Part shown: piece by piece, positions 1-7,660 of the stretch
How positions within the stretch are numbered: position 1 is the first letter of the stretch
How the letters are laid out: every line of letters starts with the position of its first letter
Assembly (NCBI GenBank): GCA_035606335.1
Contig: DATNFP010000160.1
Location: 1-17,584, forward strand
DNA from: DATNFP01 sp035606335
Lineage (GTDB): Bacteria; Bacteroidota; Bacteroidia; Chitinophagales; Chitinophagaceae
Length of the DNA stretch: 17,584 nucleotides
Direction: 5' to 3'
The notes under the pieces: model-generated
What the model was told of the DNA's origin: nothing
Seen by the model: only the letters and a program-made list of their open reading frames with translations
The model's database searches: none
Position numbers and translations under genes: made by a program

Positions 1-66
1 TATCTCCCCAGCCCATGCACTCAGCCCAAATAGCATGATTGCCAAACACAAAATAGTCTTTAACAC
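1..66 (-). CDS. Partial secreted protein (signal peptide only)
   Basis: Reading leftwards from a GTG codon at 66-64, the frame stays open to the window edge for 22 codons. It encodes MLKTILCLAIMLFGLSAWA followed by GEI. This has the form of a signal peptide: a lysine near the start, a hydrophobic core, and an A-W-A site suited to signal peptidase I. An in-frame stop lies at 84-82, so the start must fall within this stretch. GTG at 66 gives the best signal peptide; ATG at 36 would leave too little of it. The mature protein lies outside the window, so its function is unknown. The gene is divergent from the ABC transporter gene to its right. Confidence 0.45.
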   Translation of the reverse strand, partial: MLKTILCLAIMLFGLSAWAGEI

Positions 67-133
67 AACCGAAAAATACGATTACGCTGTATGTAATTAA
101 TCTCATGCTATTAAAAAACACACATTATCAAAG

Positions 134-153
134 ATTGCTTCGAAGCTCGCAAT
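134..153. repeat. Short REP-like palindromic element
   Basis: Arms ATTGC (134-138) and GCAAT (149-153) enclose a core whose left part, GCTTCGAAGC (137-146), is itself a perfect 10-bp palindrome. Read on the minus strand it resembles the widespread intergenic repeat of the type ATTGCGAG...GAAGCAAT that I recall from many bacterial genomes. That resemblance comes from memory. Whether it is repeated in this genome cannot be seen from one window. Confidence 0.4.
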
Positions 154-220
154 GATCCTCATAAAACAAAAATGACCCCCATAAAAAACACTATGCATAT
201 ACACACCCCAAATCGGCATT

Positions 221-365
221 CTAAAACTTCATCGGGCACGCACGAACTGCGGCCGCTAAATAAGAAATCCCCCACGAAAACAGAGTATAGCTTGCCCGCA
301 AAGCGCGGAGCGATCCTTTAAGGGGCGCCTTTTCTTTGTTGCTCTTTTGGCGAAACAACAGAAAG
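221..365. repeat. Putative dispersed intergenic repeat with imperfect hairpin
   Basis: This stretch is richer in G+C than its surroundings and holds an imperfect inverted repeat, CTTTTCTTTGTTG (329-341) against CAACAGAAAG (356-365), around a loop containing CTCTTTTGGCGAAA. Sequences of this style (pieces like TTTGGCGAAACAA, GGATCGCTCCGCGC and ACTCTGTTTTCG on one strand or the other) recur between genes in many Bacteroidota genomes as I remember them, and they often yield spurious small frames. Only one copy is present in this window, so repetition is inferred and the borders are approximate. Confidence 0.3.
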
Positions 366-499
366 TAAGAGCGGAAAATGAAAAAACCACACAACAAAAT
401 CAGAATCAACTAGTAAAACATAAAAAATTGCATTGCCCAAACCCCACATTTACAAAAACAATACTTTTAATCCATAAATATCACGGAAATTTGCACTGT

Positions 500-2293
500 A
501 TGACTCACCTGACTTCGCTGAATAAGTATTTTGTTCGTTATAAATGGAGGTTGCTGCTTGGTTTAATATTTGTAAGTGTATCAAACTTTTTTGCCGTTGC
601 TTCTCCTGTAGTTGTGCGTAACGTGCTGGACCAGGTGCAAAAGAATATCAATATCCACGACCTCTTCACATTCAATATTAGCAGGTCGCTTGTAACGGGA
701 TATATATATGGGCTGGTATTATGGAACGGGTTATTGCTGTTAGGCCTTGCATTGATGCGTGGCGTTTTTATGTTCATGATGCGGCAGACACTCATTGTGA
801 TGTCGAGACATATTGAATACGACCAGAAAAATGAAATTTTCAATCACTACCAGCAACTGCATACCCATTTCTACAAAACACATTACACGGGCGACCTGAT
901 GAACCGTATGGCAGAAGATGTATCGCGTGTGCGCATGTACACGGGGCCATCCATTATGTACGCAACCAACGTACTGGTGCTCACTATAATGTGTGTATGG
1001 AATATGGTGCATGTAAACCCCATGCTTACTTTATACGTCATGCTGCCCTTGCCCATTTTGGCTTTTTCTATTTACTACGTCAATAAAATAATTTATAAAA
1101 AGAGCGGAAAGATACAGGCTCAATTGTCTGACCTTACCACTACCGCGCAGGAATCGTATTCCGGTATCAGGGTGATAAAATCGTTTGTGCAGGAAAAAAA
1201 TATGTTGGGTTATTTTAAAGACAATTCAGAGAAGTATAGAAAAAGCTCTATCAATCTTGCATTAACAGAAGCGATCTATTTTCCGACGATGAACCTGTTT
1301 GTTGGGTTAAGCATGCTTACAACAATATTGATAGGCGGCTACCTCGCGATACATGGAAAGATCACTACGGGAAACATTGCTGAGTTTGTTATTTACATCA
1401 ACCTGCTCATGTTCCCTATTTCCAGCATTGGTGCTGTAGCTTCGATGATACAACGTGCCAGCGCATCGCAAAAAAGGATAGATGAATTTTTACATACGGA
1501 ACCTGAAATTGTTTCCCCGCTCAATCCCGTAAAACATTCATTACAAGGTAGTGTTGACTTCAAAGATGTATCATTTACCTACGCTCATACAGGCATTAAG
1601 GCATTGCAACATTTTTCACTCAATATTAAGCCCGGACAAAAAGTAGCAGTTATCGGGAAAACAGGTTCGGGTAAATCTACATTGGCGCATCTGCTATTAC
1701 GTATGTATGATGCGCAGCAGGGTGAAGTATTGCTGGACAATATTTCAATAAAAGAATTTGATCCCCAGGATCTGCGCAAACAAATAAGCTATGCACCACA
1801 GGAAGCATTTTTATTTTCAGATACTATTTACAACAACATAAAGTTTGGCAGAGATGATGCGACCGAAGCAGATGTAAAAGAGGCAGCACGACTCGCCGAC
1901 CTGGAAAAAGATATTGCCACATTATCTAAAGGATATGAAACTGTGATAGGAGAACGTGGAGTGATGTTATCGGGCGGACAAAAGCAGAGGATGGTACTGG
2001 CAAGAGCATTGCTAAAAAACAGCAAGCTGCTGATAATGGATGAATCGCTTTCGGCAGTAGATACGCAAACCGAAAAAACAATATTGGGCAACCTGCAAAA
2101 TTACCTGGAAGATAAAACCACCATTGTCATTACGCATCGCATTTTTACCAATTGGGTATTCGACCAGATAATTGTTATAGATGATGGCCATATTGCAGAG
2201 CATGGTACACATGATGAGCTGATGCAGCTGAATGGTCGCTACGCCAAGCTATACAGGCACCAGACAGAGATCACAGAAGAACAACAGGTATAA
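500..2293 (+). CDS. ABC transporter, fused permease and ATPase (MsbA/MdlB-like exporter half)
   Basis: This 597-residue half-transporter probably works as a homodimer that exports a lipid, peptide or drug across the inner membrane; the substrate cannot be told. Six membrane segments lie near residues 18-38, 68-90, 152-171, 174-195, 263-284 and 292-313. The ATPase domain follows with Walker A GKTGSGKST (386-394), Q-loop Q434, signature LSGGQ (490-494), Walker B LLIMDE (510-515, catalytic E515) and the H-loop H546. All are intact. ATG at 500 is chosen because it leads straight into the usual MTHLTSL-type cytoplasmic start. A longer frame from TTG at 347 adds 51 polar residues drawn from repeat-like DNA. 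The gene stands alone on the plus strand and converges with the peptidase gene, with only 4 bp between the stops. Confidence 0.93.
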   Translation: MTHLTSLNKYFVRYKWRLLLGLIFVSVSNFFAVASPVVVRNVLDQVQKNINIHDLFTFNISRSLVTGYIYGLVLWNGLLLLGLALMRGVFMFMMRQTLIVMSRHIEYDQKNEIFNHYQQLHTHFYKTHYTGDLMNRMAEDVSRVRMYTGPSIMYATNVLVLTIMCVWNMVHVNPMLTLYVMLPLPILAFSIYYVNKIIYKKSGKIQAQLSDLTTTAQESYSGIRVIKSFVQEKNMLGYFKDNSEKYRKSSINLALTEAIYFPTMNLFVGLSMLTTILIGGYLAIHGKITTGNIAEFVIYINLLMFPISSIGAVASMIQRASASQKRIDEFLHTEPEIVSPLNPVKHSLQGSVDFKDVSFTYAHTGIKALQHFSLNIKPGQKVAVIGKTGSGKSTLAHLLLRMYDAQQGEVLLDNISIKEFDPQDLRKQISYAPQEAFLFSDTIYNNIKFGRDDATEADVKEAARLADLEKDIATLSKGYETVIGERGVMLSGGQKQRMVLARALLKNSKLLIMDESLSAVDTQTEKTILGNLQNYLEDKTTIVITHRIFTNWVFDQIIVIDDGHIAEHGTHDELMQLNGRYAKLYRHQTEITEEQQV

Positions 2294-2297
2294 TTTA

Positions 2298-3959
2298 TTA
2301 TTTATCAAATTGCATTGGCAGCGTTATCTTTTTGCCATTGCGCTGTACAGTTACTTTTGTTTTGTCCCCTTTATTGAAATGGCTTAATGCTTCCATATAG
2401 CTCTGCATACCATTTACTTTATATTCGCCAAGTTGTGTGATGATATCTCCTTCTTTTAATCCTGCTTTCATAGCCGGCCTGCCATCGCTTACACCATCTA
2501 TCCTTACTCCACCATCCTGGAAAGAGTAGTCGGGCATAATGCCAAGCGTTACTTTAAAATTTGTTCTGCCTACTGTGCTGAGTTTTGTTGCTGTAAATTT
2601 GGGCTTAGGCTCTTTGTCCATCTTAGCAACGAGTTCATCTACATAGGTAATTACCTTAGCTTCTCCCGGATAGTTTATTTTGTCTGCGTCGTCGCTCGGC
2701 TTGTGATAATCCTTATGCGTGCCTGTAAAGAAAAACAAAACAGGAATGCCTTCATAATAAAACGATGTATGGTCTGATGGCCCAACACCTGAGCTATCAA
2801 AAACCAACTTGAATTGCTTGTTTGACTCTGTGATCAATTTGCCCCATACAGGAGAAGTACCTATACCACCCACCTCAAGGGAATGAGTGCTATCATTCAG
2901 GCGACCTACCATATCCATGTTTATCATGTAGGCTATGTGCCCACTATCGAGCTTGTTATTTTTTACAAAGGCCTTTGAACCAAGCAATCCCAATTCCTCA
3001 CCTGAAAAATTGATGAACAGGTAATTATGATAATACAGCTTATTCTTTTTTATCCATCGCGCCACTTCAAGTACCGCCGCAGTGCCACTTGCGTTATCGT
3101 CTGCACCGTTAAATACCGGATGGTCTTTACCTGTGTACAAAGTGTTGCCATCTTCGCCATGTCCAAGGTGGTCGTAATGAGCGCCTATTATTACTGTGTA
3201 GGGTGCACCATTATCTATATATGCGGCAATATTATTTCCTGTGCGTTCAGGTTTGTCGAGCACAATATTCAGATCTATCTGTACACTTTCTCTTTCTTTG
3301 TAATTGGTGTTGTTCTGTACATATTTCTGATAGGCATTGTAGCTAAGAAAAGCAACTGGTATGGTAACACTTTCATATTCTGAACGACCATTGAATTCAG
3401 GCGGATATTTTGAACCATAGCTATCATAAAATAATACACCTGTCGCACCGTGTTCGGCGGCGTCTTTACTACGATCGAACATTGATTTTTCACAATCGAA
3501 ATGCGGGTCGTTGGCTTCGTCTTTATCGCTGTATAGTCCTATCATCCAAACACTGCCTTGCTCCATTACATCTGGCAGCACTTCGCTATAAGCATGCTTA
3601 TTGGCACTAAACGGGAGTGGAAAGGCCTCTTCGTTAAGATGAGTAAAAGTGCCTGCTACTTTTATCTGGGTATTGGCTGATATGGTTTTGCCATATACAA
3701 AATTGAATGGGTGAATATATTTGCCTTTGTAGGGTTTTATCCCGCCATCTTCATATTGCTGTATGATAAAGTCGGCAGCTTTCTTTTCACCTTCAGAACC
3801 AGTGCGACGGCCTTCGAGTTCGTCCGACGCCAGATAATTTATATCAGCTTGCAGTCTTTTAATAACCTTCCTGTCGGCACGGCTTTGCCCCAGGCTTTGT
3901 TGCTGCTGTAGAAGAAAGATGCTTAATAACAAAGGAAGTATAATAAAACGGGAATTCAT
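2298..3959 (-). CDS. Secreted M28-family zinc peptidase with PA-like and PDZ regions
   Basis: This 553-residue exported enzyme should remove N-terminal amino acids from peptides, using two zinc ions. A hydrophobic signal segment covers about residues 5-17. A PA-like insert spans about 110-235. The M28 core then shows GAHYDHLG (H261), NGADDNASG (bridging D287), SGEE (catalytic base E321, ligand E322), NMDMVG (D349) and DYHKPSDD (H419), so the catalytic set looks complete. A PDZ domain (about 470-550) closes the protein. ATG at 3959 is preferred over ATG at 3992: it starts a cleaner signal peptide, and a TAAATTTG box (3984-3977) lies between the two, which would put the transcript start after the upstream ATG. 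That choice is moderately sure; the family call is firm. The true substrate is unknown. Confidence 0.92.
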   Translation of the reverse strand: MNSRFIILPLLLSIFLLQQQQSLGQSRADRKVIKRLQADINYLASDELEGRRTGSEGEKKAADFIIQQYEDGGIKPYKGKYIHPFNFVYGKTISANTQIKVAGTFTHLNEEAFPLPFSANKHAYSEVLPDVMEQGSVWMIGLYSDKDEANDPHFDCEKSMFDRSKDAAEHGATGVLFYDSYGSKYPPEFNGRSEYESVTIPVAFLSYNAYQKYVQNNTNYKERESVQIDLNIVLDKPERTGNNIAAYIDNGAPYTVIIGAHYDHLGHGEDGNTLYTGKDHPVFNGADDNASGTAAVLEVARWIKKNKLYYHNYLFINFSGEELGLLGSKAFVKNNKLDSGHIAYMINMDMVGRLNDSTHSLEVGGIGTSPVWGKLITESNKQFKLVFDSSGVGPSDHTSFYYEGIPVLFFFTGTHKDYHKPSDDADKINYPGEAKVITYVDELVAKMDKEPKPKFTATKLSTVGRTNFKVTLGIMPDYSFQDGGVRIDGVSDGRPAMKAGLKEGDIITQLGEYKVNGMQSYMEALSHFNKGDKTKVTVQRNGKKITLPMQFDK

Positions 3960-3976
3960 CGACCTTGTTTGTATAA

Positions 3977-3984
3977 CAAATTTA
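3977..3984 (-). promoter_or_regulatory. Candidate -7 promoter box for the M28 peptidase gene
   Basis: On the minus strand TAAATTTG fits the Bacteroidota -7 consensus TAnnTTTG and lies 17 bp before the ATG at 3959. I find no TTTG at the expected -33 position, so this is a weak call. Its position supports the downstream start codon. Confidence 0.35.
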
Positions 3985-4031
3985 CGTTTCATTCTTTCTT
4001 TGTTATAATATGTAATAACAAATTTTGAACA

Positions 4032-4060
4032 TAAAAAAGCCTGCCTTACCAGGGCAGGCT
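4032..4060 (-). terminator. Intrinsic terminator after scpB
   Basis: A perfect 8-bp stem, AGCCTGCC (4038-4045) against GGCAGGCT (4053-4060), encloses a 7-nt loop. On the minus strand the stem is followed by a T run (4038-4033). It lies 19 bp past the scpB stop and before the peptidase gene, so it should end the scpB transcript and isolate the peptidase gene. Confidence 0.85.
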
Positions 4061-4079
4061 AAAATCCATGACCTCTCGC

Positions 4080-4718
4080 TTACTCTCCAACGTGTTGTAA
4101 CGCACCTTCCTCTGTAACCACCAGAACACCTTCGTCTTCCGGCATTGCTTCACTGCCATTGGTTGGCAGGACAATATCTACATTAGAAATATCTTTAAGT
4201 TGGGGTAATTGGGCAGAAGAATTGATACCTATGTAGTCCATAAAGTTTTTAGAGGTAGCATACACCAGGGGTTTCCCTACCATCTCTTCATTACGCCCTG
4301 CTATGATGATCAGCTCTTTTTCTAATAACTTTTGTATGGAATAATCCGCACTTACACCGCGTATAAACTCTATCTCCGACTTGGTGATAGGCTGCTTGTA
4401 GGCGATGATAGCCAATGTTTCCATGGCTGCTGTGGATAGTTTTTTAATATGCTTGTCGCCGTTTAGCTGTAATACGGTTTTATGATATGCTTTTTTTGTA
4501 AGGAATTGATAACCACCACCTGCTTCCCTAAGCTGGAAAGGATAATAAGAAGCATCATATTTTTCACGGATAGCATCCAGGCAGGTAGCAATTCGCTCGC
4601 TTTCAATCGGAGTTTCCAAAGCCTGTCCCAGCAATTCAGTCAATTCTATCTGTGTAACCGGTCGTTCGCTTGCAAAAATAAGCGCCTCTACATGTGGCAT
4701 TAATTGTTCGATATCCAT
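4080..4718 (-). CDS. scpB: Segregation and condensation protein B
   Basis: ScpB is a winged-helix subunit that, with the kleisin ScpA, binds SMC to form the condensin complex that organises and separates the chromosome. The 212-residue protein shows the family core: VEALIFASERPVT near the start, a central LSTAAMETLAIIAYKQPITK and IRGVSADYSI, then GRNEEMVGKPLVYATSKNFMDYIGI. The acidic tail (about residues 180-212) is typically poorly conserved. ATG at 4718 is chosen; a GTG at 4739 would add seven residues (MRNKIVA). scpA is not next to it, so the two genes are apart here. The lipoprotein gene upstream ends 185 bp away, and the terminator downstream suggests a single-gene transcript. Confidence 0.95.
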   Translation of the reverse strand: MDIEQLMPHVEALIFASERPVTQIELTELLGQALETPIESERIATCLDAIREKYDASYYPFQLREAGGGYQFLTKKAYHKTVLQLNGDKHIKKLSTAAMETLAIIAYKQPITKSEIEFIRGVSADYSIQKLLEKELIIIAGRNEEMVGKPLVYATSKNFMDYIGINSSAQLPQLKDISNVDIVLPTNGSEAMPEDEGVLVVTEEGALQHVGE

Positions 4719-4839
4719 AGCTACAATTTTGTTCCTCACTATCGAAAATAGTACACCTCATTAACTTTCAACAGATAAAGTAATGCACAGGTGTGAATAA
4801 AAAACAAGCCATTTCCAGCCTGATTTTCAGTGGAATATG

Positions 4840-4847
4840 CAAATTTA
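4840..4847 (-). promoter_or_regulatory. Candidate -7 promoter box for scpB
   Basis: TAAATTTG on the minus strand matches TAnnTTTG and lies in the 185-bp gap before scpB. There is no clear TTTG 19 bp upstream. If it is used, the leader would be about 110 nt. This is a weak call based on one box. Confidence 0.25.
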
Positions 4848-4859
4848 CTAATAAGTAGG

Positions 4860-4881
4860 CGGTTTAACTTATAAGAAACCG
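4860..4881. repeat. Inverted repeat after the last lipoprotein gene
   Basis: CGGTTT (4860-4865) and AAACCG (4876-4881) flank a centre containing the palindrome CTTATAAG. It lies 22 bp past the stop codon at 4904, where the end of the nuo/lipoprotein transcript would be expected. It has a weak stem and no T run on the minus strand, so it is at best a poor terminator. It could also be a binding site or chance. Confidence 0.3.
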
Positions 4882-4903
4882 TTAAGAATAGCGTTGGATA
4901 TGG

Positions 4904-5770
4904 CTATTTGTAGGAATATTGGATTGTGTCTCGCAATCCTGGCAATTGCTCTATTCTTTGTACAACATTCCCATTTTTGTCGTTTGTATATTGAAAATTG
5001 AAATTAAGCCCAGTTGTGCTACCAAATACAAACACGGAATCACTAACCACCTGGTGGGGATTAAGAAATAAGACCGCCGAAGTCATATCATTGTCGTCCC
5101 TAAAATAATTTAGCAAGGGCAAACTATTCTCAATCAACCATATAACAGGAAAAAAACTATTGTTATTATTTAGAGTGGTGTTGCATGCAAAGACATGGGT
5201 TAGGCTTGAATTAGTGTCTGAATTATGAATATAATAACAACGTGCTCCAATTATATCATTTGTGGCAGTATCTTTCTCAAGATCGTAGTATGTAGAAGTA
5301 CCGTCAGGAAGTTTTATATCTGAAATAATCCTTGATAAGGACGAGCCATTATATTCAAAAGTATATTCCCCTGTAAGCCCTAAATATCTTTCACTCATAT
5401 CAAAGTAGCCGTACGACTTAAATGTATCCATTTGATTATTACTGTTATAACTAATTTCATGATAACCAATAACCCTGGTATTTGTTGAGTCGTAAAAAGT
5501 TATTTTAGTGCAATTATTTCCAGAATAGTTAAGTATTATATTGCCATCCATAATGTAATCGGGAATATTAACTCTTACAGCATTATTACCAATATAACTC
5601 AGGGTAATAGTTTTCTTGACCTGTGACGTATCGTACGGCATAGAGAAACTACTTGTGATTGAATATAAGCGATTACCCGAAGGAGAGCCGGATGAAGAAG
5701 AAATAGAATTATTTTTCTTACAGCTAATAAAGAACGCAATAAGCAATAATAGAAGGATTACTTTTTTCAT
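4904..5770 (-). CDS. Lipoprotein of unknown function, paralogue 1 of a tandem triplet
   Basis: This 288-residue protein begins MKKVILLLLLIAFFIS followed by C17, a lipoprotein signal with the lipobox I-S-C, so the mature protein should be lipid-anchored in the envelope. A serine-rich linker (about residues 21-33) follows. The rest is polar and rich in Y, N, S and T, with recurrent short blocks such as LSYIGNNAV, SGNNCTKITFYDSTN, ISYNSNNQ and FEYNGSSLSRI. That pattern suggests repeated beta strands, loosely like YD-type repeats; I do not recognise a catalytic motif. It shares FPVIWLIE, HQVVSDS, a Y.ND.NGN block and the terminal YSYK with the next two genes. It lies 53 bp after its neighbour and is A+T-rich. 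It is the last gene of the presumed transcript. Confidence 0.8.
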   Translation of the reverse strand: MKKVILLLLLIAFFISCKKNNSISSSSGSPSGNRLYSITSSFSMPYDTSQVKKTITLSYIGNNAVRVNIPDYIMDGNIILNYSGNNCTKITFYDSTNTRVIGYHEISYNSNNQMDTFKSYGYFDMSERYLGLTGEYTFEYNGSSLSRIISDIKLPDGTSTYYDLEKDTATNDIIGARCYYIHNSDTNSSLTHVFACNTTLNNNNSFFPVIWLIENSLPLLNYFRDDNDMTSAVLFLNPHQVVSDSVFVFGSTTGLNFNFQYTNDKNGNVVQRIEQLPGLRDTIQYSYK

Positions 5771-5784
5771 GTTTAGAATTTATA
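5716..5784 (-). repeat. Duplicated gene-start block, copy 1
   Basis: These 69 bp cover the leader TATAAATTCTAAAC, the ATG and the signal-peptide codons of paralogue 1. By hand count 63 of 69 bases match the copy at 7561-7629. The leader outside the coding frame is conserved in all three copies, which points to duplication of a unit that included its translation start region. Confidence 0.75.
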
Positions 5785-5823
5785 GTATTTGAGAATTAAA
5801 TTATAATACGCAATTAAATATGA

Positions 5824-6690
5824 CTATTTGTAAGAATATTGGACAGTATCAATTCCCTCACTATATGTGCCTTGGTCTATTCTTTGTATTGTGTTGCCAT
5901 TGTTGTCATTCAGATATTGATAAGTTCCGCTTAGCCCCGAATCGAGACCGATAGCGCTCGCTGAATCATTAATTACCTGATGAGTATTAAAATAGGGTAT
6001 TGCCGTCGTTATATCGCTAAAATTTGCATTATCTATACTAATGGTTCCTTCTATTAGCCATAATACAGGAAACAATAAACTTTGTTTGTTTTGTGTGGCA
6101 TTATTTGTGAACGTATAGTCTACAAAGGTGTCATAATAATTTACTGCCGTGTCAATTTGATTAATCCGCAATCTTGTTATATCATTTGTAATTGGATCTT
6201 GTGTAACATTATAATAAACAACAAGTCCTTTCATAGCATTTGAACTCTGCTCGAAAATTTTTGATAAACTTAGCCCGTTGTATTGAAAAGTATATTCTTG
6301 TGAAAAAGTTACCCCACCTCCATTAGAATAATACTGATATGAATTAATCATAGTTACTTGGTTATTGCTATTATATGCAATATTATGGGAGCAAAGAATA
6401 TTGCTATTTGTTGAATCATAAAATGATATTTTGGTACAATTATTCCCGGAATACGTAAGCACTATACTACCGAAATAGGGAAAGTCCGGGAAAGTGATCT
6501 TTACTGCATTATAACCAATATAGCTTAACGTTAAGGTGCGGTGAATTATGTAAAGGCGTCCATTGTTCCTTATTATAAATCTGCCAGTAATTGTATTTAT
6601 ATGGCTCGTAGAAGCTCCTGAAGGCTTTGGACTTTTCTTACAACTAACAAATAAGGCGACTAGCAATAATAGTAGAAATATCTTTTTCAT
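5824..6690 (-). CDS. Lipoprotein of unknown function, paralogue 2 of a tandem triplet
   Basis: This 288-residue protein opens with MKKIFLLLLLVALFVS and then C17 (lipobox V-S-C). It follows the same plan as its neighbours: a linker, LSYIGYNAVKI, SGNNCTKISFYDSTN, IAYNSNNQV, FQYNGLSLSKI, FPVLWLIE, HQVINDS, YLNDNNGN and a final YSYK. It has the same length as paralogue 1 but differs more around residues 85-110, where GYH becomes CSH. No catalytic motif is seen and the function is unknown; an anchored binding or structural protein is only a guess. The gap from the previous gene is 79 bp and very A+T-rich. The start is secure because the ATG is directly preceded by the conserved leader TATAAATTCTAAAT. 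Confidence 0.8.
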   Translation of the reverse strand: MKKIFLLLLLVALFVSCKKSPKPSGASTSHINTITGRFIIRNNGRLYIIHRTLTLSYIGYNAVKITFPDFPYFGSIVLTYSGNNCTKISFYDSTNSNILCSHNIAYNSNNQVTMINSYQYYSNGGGVTFSQEYTFQYNGLSLSKIFEQSSNAMKGLVVYYNVTQDPITNDITRLRINQIDTAVNYYDTFVDYTFTNNATQNKQSLLFPVLWLIEGTISIDNANFSDITTAIPYFNTHQVINDSASAIGLDSGLSGTYQYLNDNNGNTIQRIDQGTYSEGIDTVQYSYK

Positions 6691-6704
6691 ATTTAGAATT
6701 TATA
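6636..6704 (-). repeat. Duplicated gene-start block, copy 2
   Basis: This is the equivalent 69-bp block before and inside paralogue 2. It is more diverged than the other two: about 55 of 69 bases match the copy at 7561-7629 by hand count. The leader TATAAATTCTAAAT and the ATG are unchanged. Confidence 0.65.
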
Positions 6705-6769
6705 GTCCTGCTTAAATTACGACATTCAAATTAATATATATAAATCTTGTACTTTAATCTTAAAACAAT

Positions 6770-7615
6770 CTACTTGTAAGAGTAAAATGTACTGTCGTTA
6801 AGATGAAAAATCTCACTTTCCATTCTTGCCACTATATTTCCATTATTATCATTCATGTATTGATAAATTATTTCTGAATTAGACGTAAATGAGTCGATAA
6901 CCATCTGATGCCTATTGAGATAAGGCATTGCAGTTGTGATATCGATATATTTGGCATGGTTCATTTTCAGGCTGCCTTCTACTAACCATATAATTGGGAA
7001 AAAATTCTGCTTATTTATAGTGGTGTTGTAAGTGTATGAATAAATGGATGTTGTATCGTCATTACTGCTTTGAATAGTATCAATAACATATTGATGCAAT
7101 TGTGTAATATCATTCGCAGCATCACGCTGAATTTTATAATAAATTGTATCTGAAACGGCAGGACTTTTCCAAACTATTTTTGATAATATTGAGTTTGAAT
7201 AATAAAAGTCAAATGATTGCGTATTGTCAAGACTGTTTATATACTTGTCGAAATAACCATATGTTTTAATTGAAGCTACCTCGTCATTACTATTGTAGGT
7301 AATATCGTGATAGCCTATTAAGCTGCTATTTGTAGAATCATAAAAGGATATTTTTGTACAATTATTTCCTTGATAAGCTAATATAATGTTGCCAGCTAAA
7401 GGATAATTGGGCAGAGCAAACTGTACTATGTTATTCCCATTATACTTTAATGTAAGTGTACTTTTGACAATACCAGGATCATTATATATTGGCAAATATC
7501 CTGTGATTGAAGATAAAATTTTTGCTGTTTCGGGTGTAGAAGGCGACGTTTGCTTATTTTTCTTACAGCTAATAAAGAACGCAGCGAGCAATAATAGAAG
7601 GGTTGCTTTTTTCAT
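6770..7615 (-). CDS. Lipoprotein of unknown function, paralogue 3 of a tandem triplet
   Basis: This 281-residue protein begins MKKATLLLLLAAFFIS followed by C17 (lipobox I-S-C), then KKNKQTSPSTPE as a linker. It shares LKYNGNNIV, QGNNCTKISFYDSTN, ITYNSNDEV, FPIIWLVE, HQMVIDS, YMNDNNGN and the terminal YSYK with the other two. It is closest to paralogue 1 in the signal peptide and in the GYH-YGYFD stretch. It is the first of the triplet in transcription order, and its ATG lies only 45 bp past the nuoN stop with no terminator seen between them. It may therefore be made from the complex I transcript, but no sequence feature ties it to respiration. The function is unknown. Confidence 0.8.
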   Translation of the reverse strand: MKKATLLLLLAAFFISCKKNKQTSPSTPETAKILSSITGYLPIYNDPGIVKSTLTLKYNGNNIVQFALPNYPLAGNIILAYQGNNCTKISFYDSTNSSLIGYHDITYNSNDEVASIKTYGYFDKYINSLDNTQSFDFYYSNSILSKIVWKSPAVSDTIYYKIQRDAANDITQLHQYVIDTIQSSNDDTTSIYSYTYNTTINKQNFFPIIWLVEGSLKMNHAKYIDITTAMPYLNRHQMVIDSFTSNSEIIYQYMNDNNGNIVARMESEIFHLNDSTFYSYK

Positions 7616-7629
7616 ATTTAGAATTTATA
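7561..7629 (-). repeat. Duplicated gene-start block, copy 3
   Basis: This 69-bp block contains the leader TATAAATTCTAAAT, the ATG and the signal-peptide codons of paralogue 3. It matches the copy at 5716-5784 at 63 of 69 positions by hand count. Most of the differences lie inside the coding part; one is the base just before the ATG. Confidence 0.75.
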
Positions 7630-7660
7630 AGTAACTGCAATTTAGTTAAGATAAATCTAA

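Larger units (their letters stand above)
67..499. other. Non-coding intergenic region, 433 bp, divergent genes on either side
   Basis: I see no convincing gene here. The left part (67-220) is A+T-rich and holds a short palindromic element at 134-153. The middle part (about 221-365) is richer in G+C and looks like a dispersed intergenic repeat. The right part (366-499) is A-rich and should contain the leader and promoter of the ABC transporter gene. The nearest promoter-like box is TACTTTTA at 462-469, which differs from the Bacteroidota -7 consensus TAnnTTTG at the last base and has no matching -33 TTTG, so I do not call it. Frames that cross this region (a minus-strand one at 221-409 and the TTG-initiated extension from 347) look spurious. 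Confidence 0.6.

Noticed and set aside
221..409. Minus-strand 62-codon open frame
   Set aside because: It lies in repeat-like DNA, has no ribosome binding site I can see and resembles spurious translations of dispersed intergenic repeats.
347..499. N-terminal extension of the ABC transporter from a TTG codon
   Set aside because: The 51 added residues are polar, unlike any transporter start I know, and come from repeat-like intergenic DNA. ATG at 500 fits the family.
4904..7615. The repeated blocks as a CRISPR array
   Set aside because: The repeats are about 900 bp apart and each coincides with a gene start. They are paralogous genes, not spacer-separated repeats.
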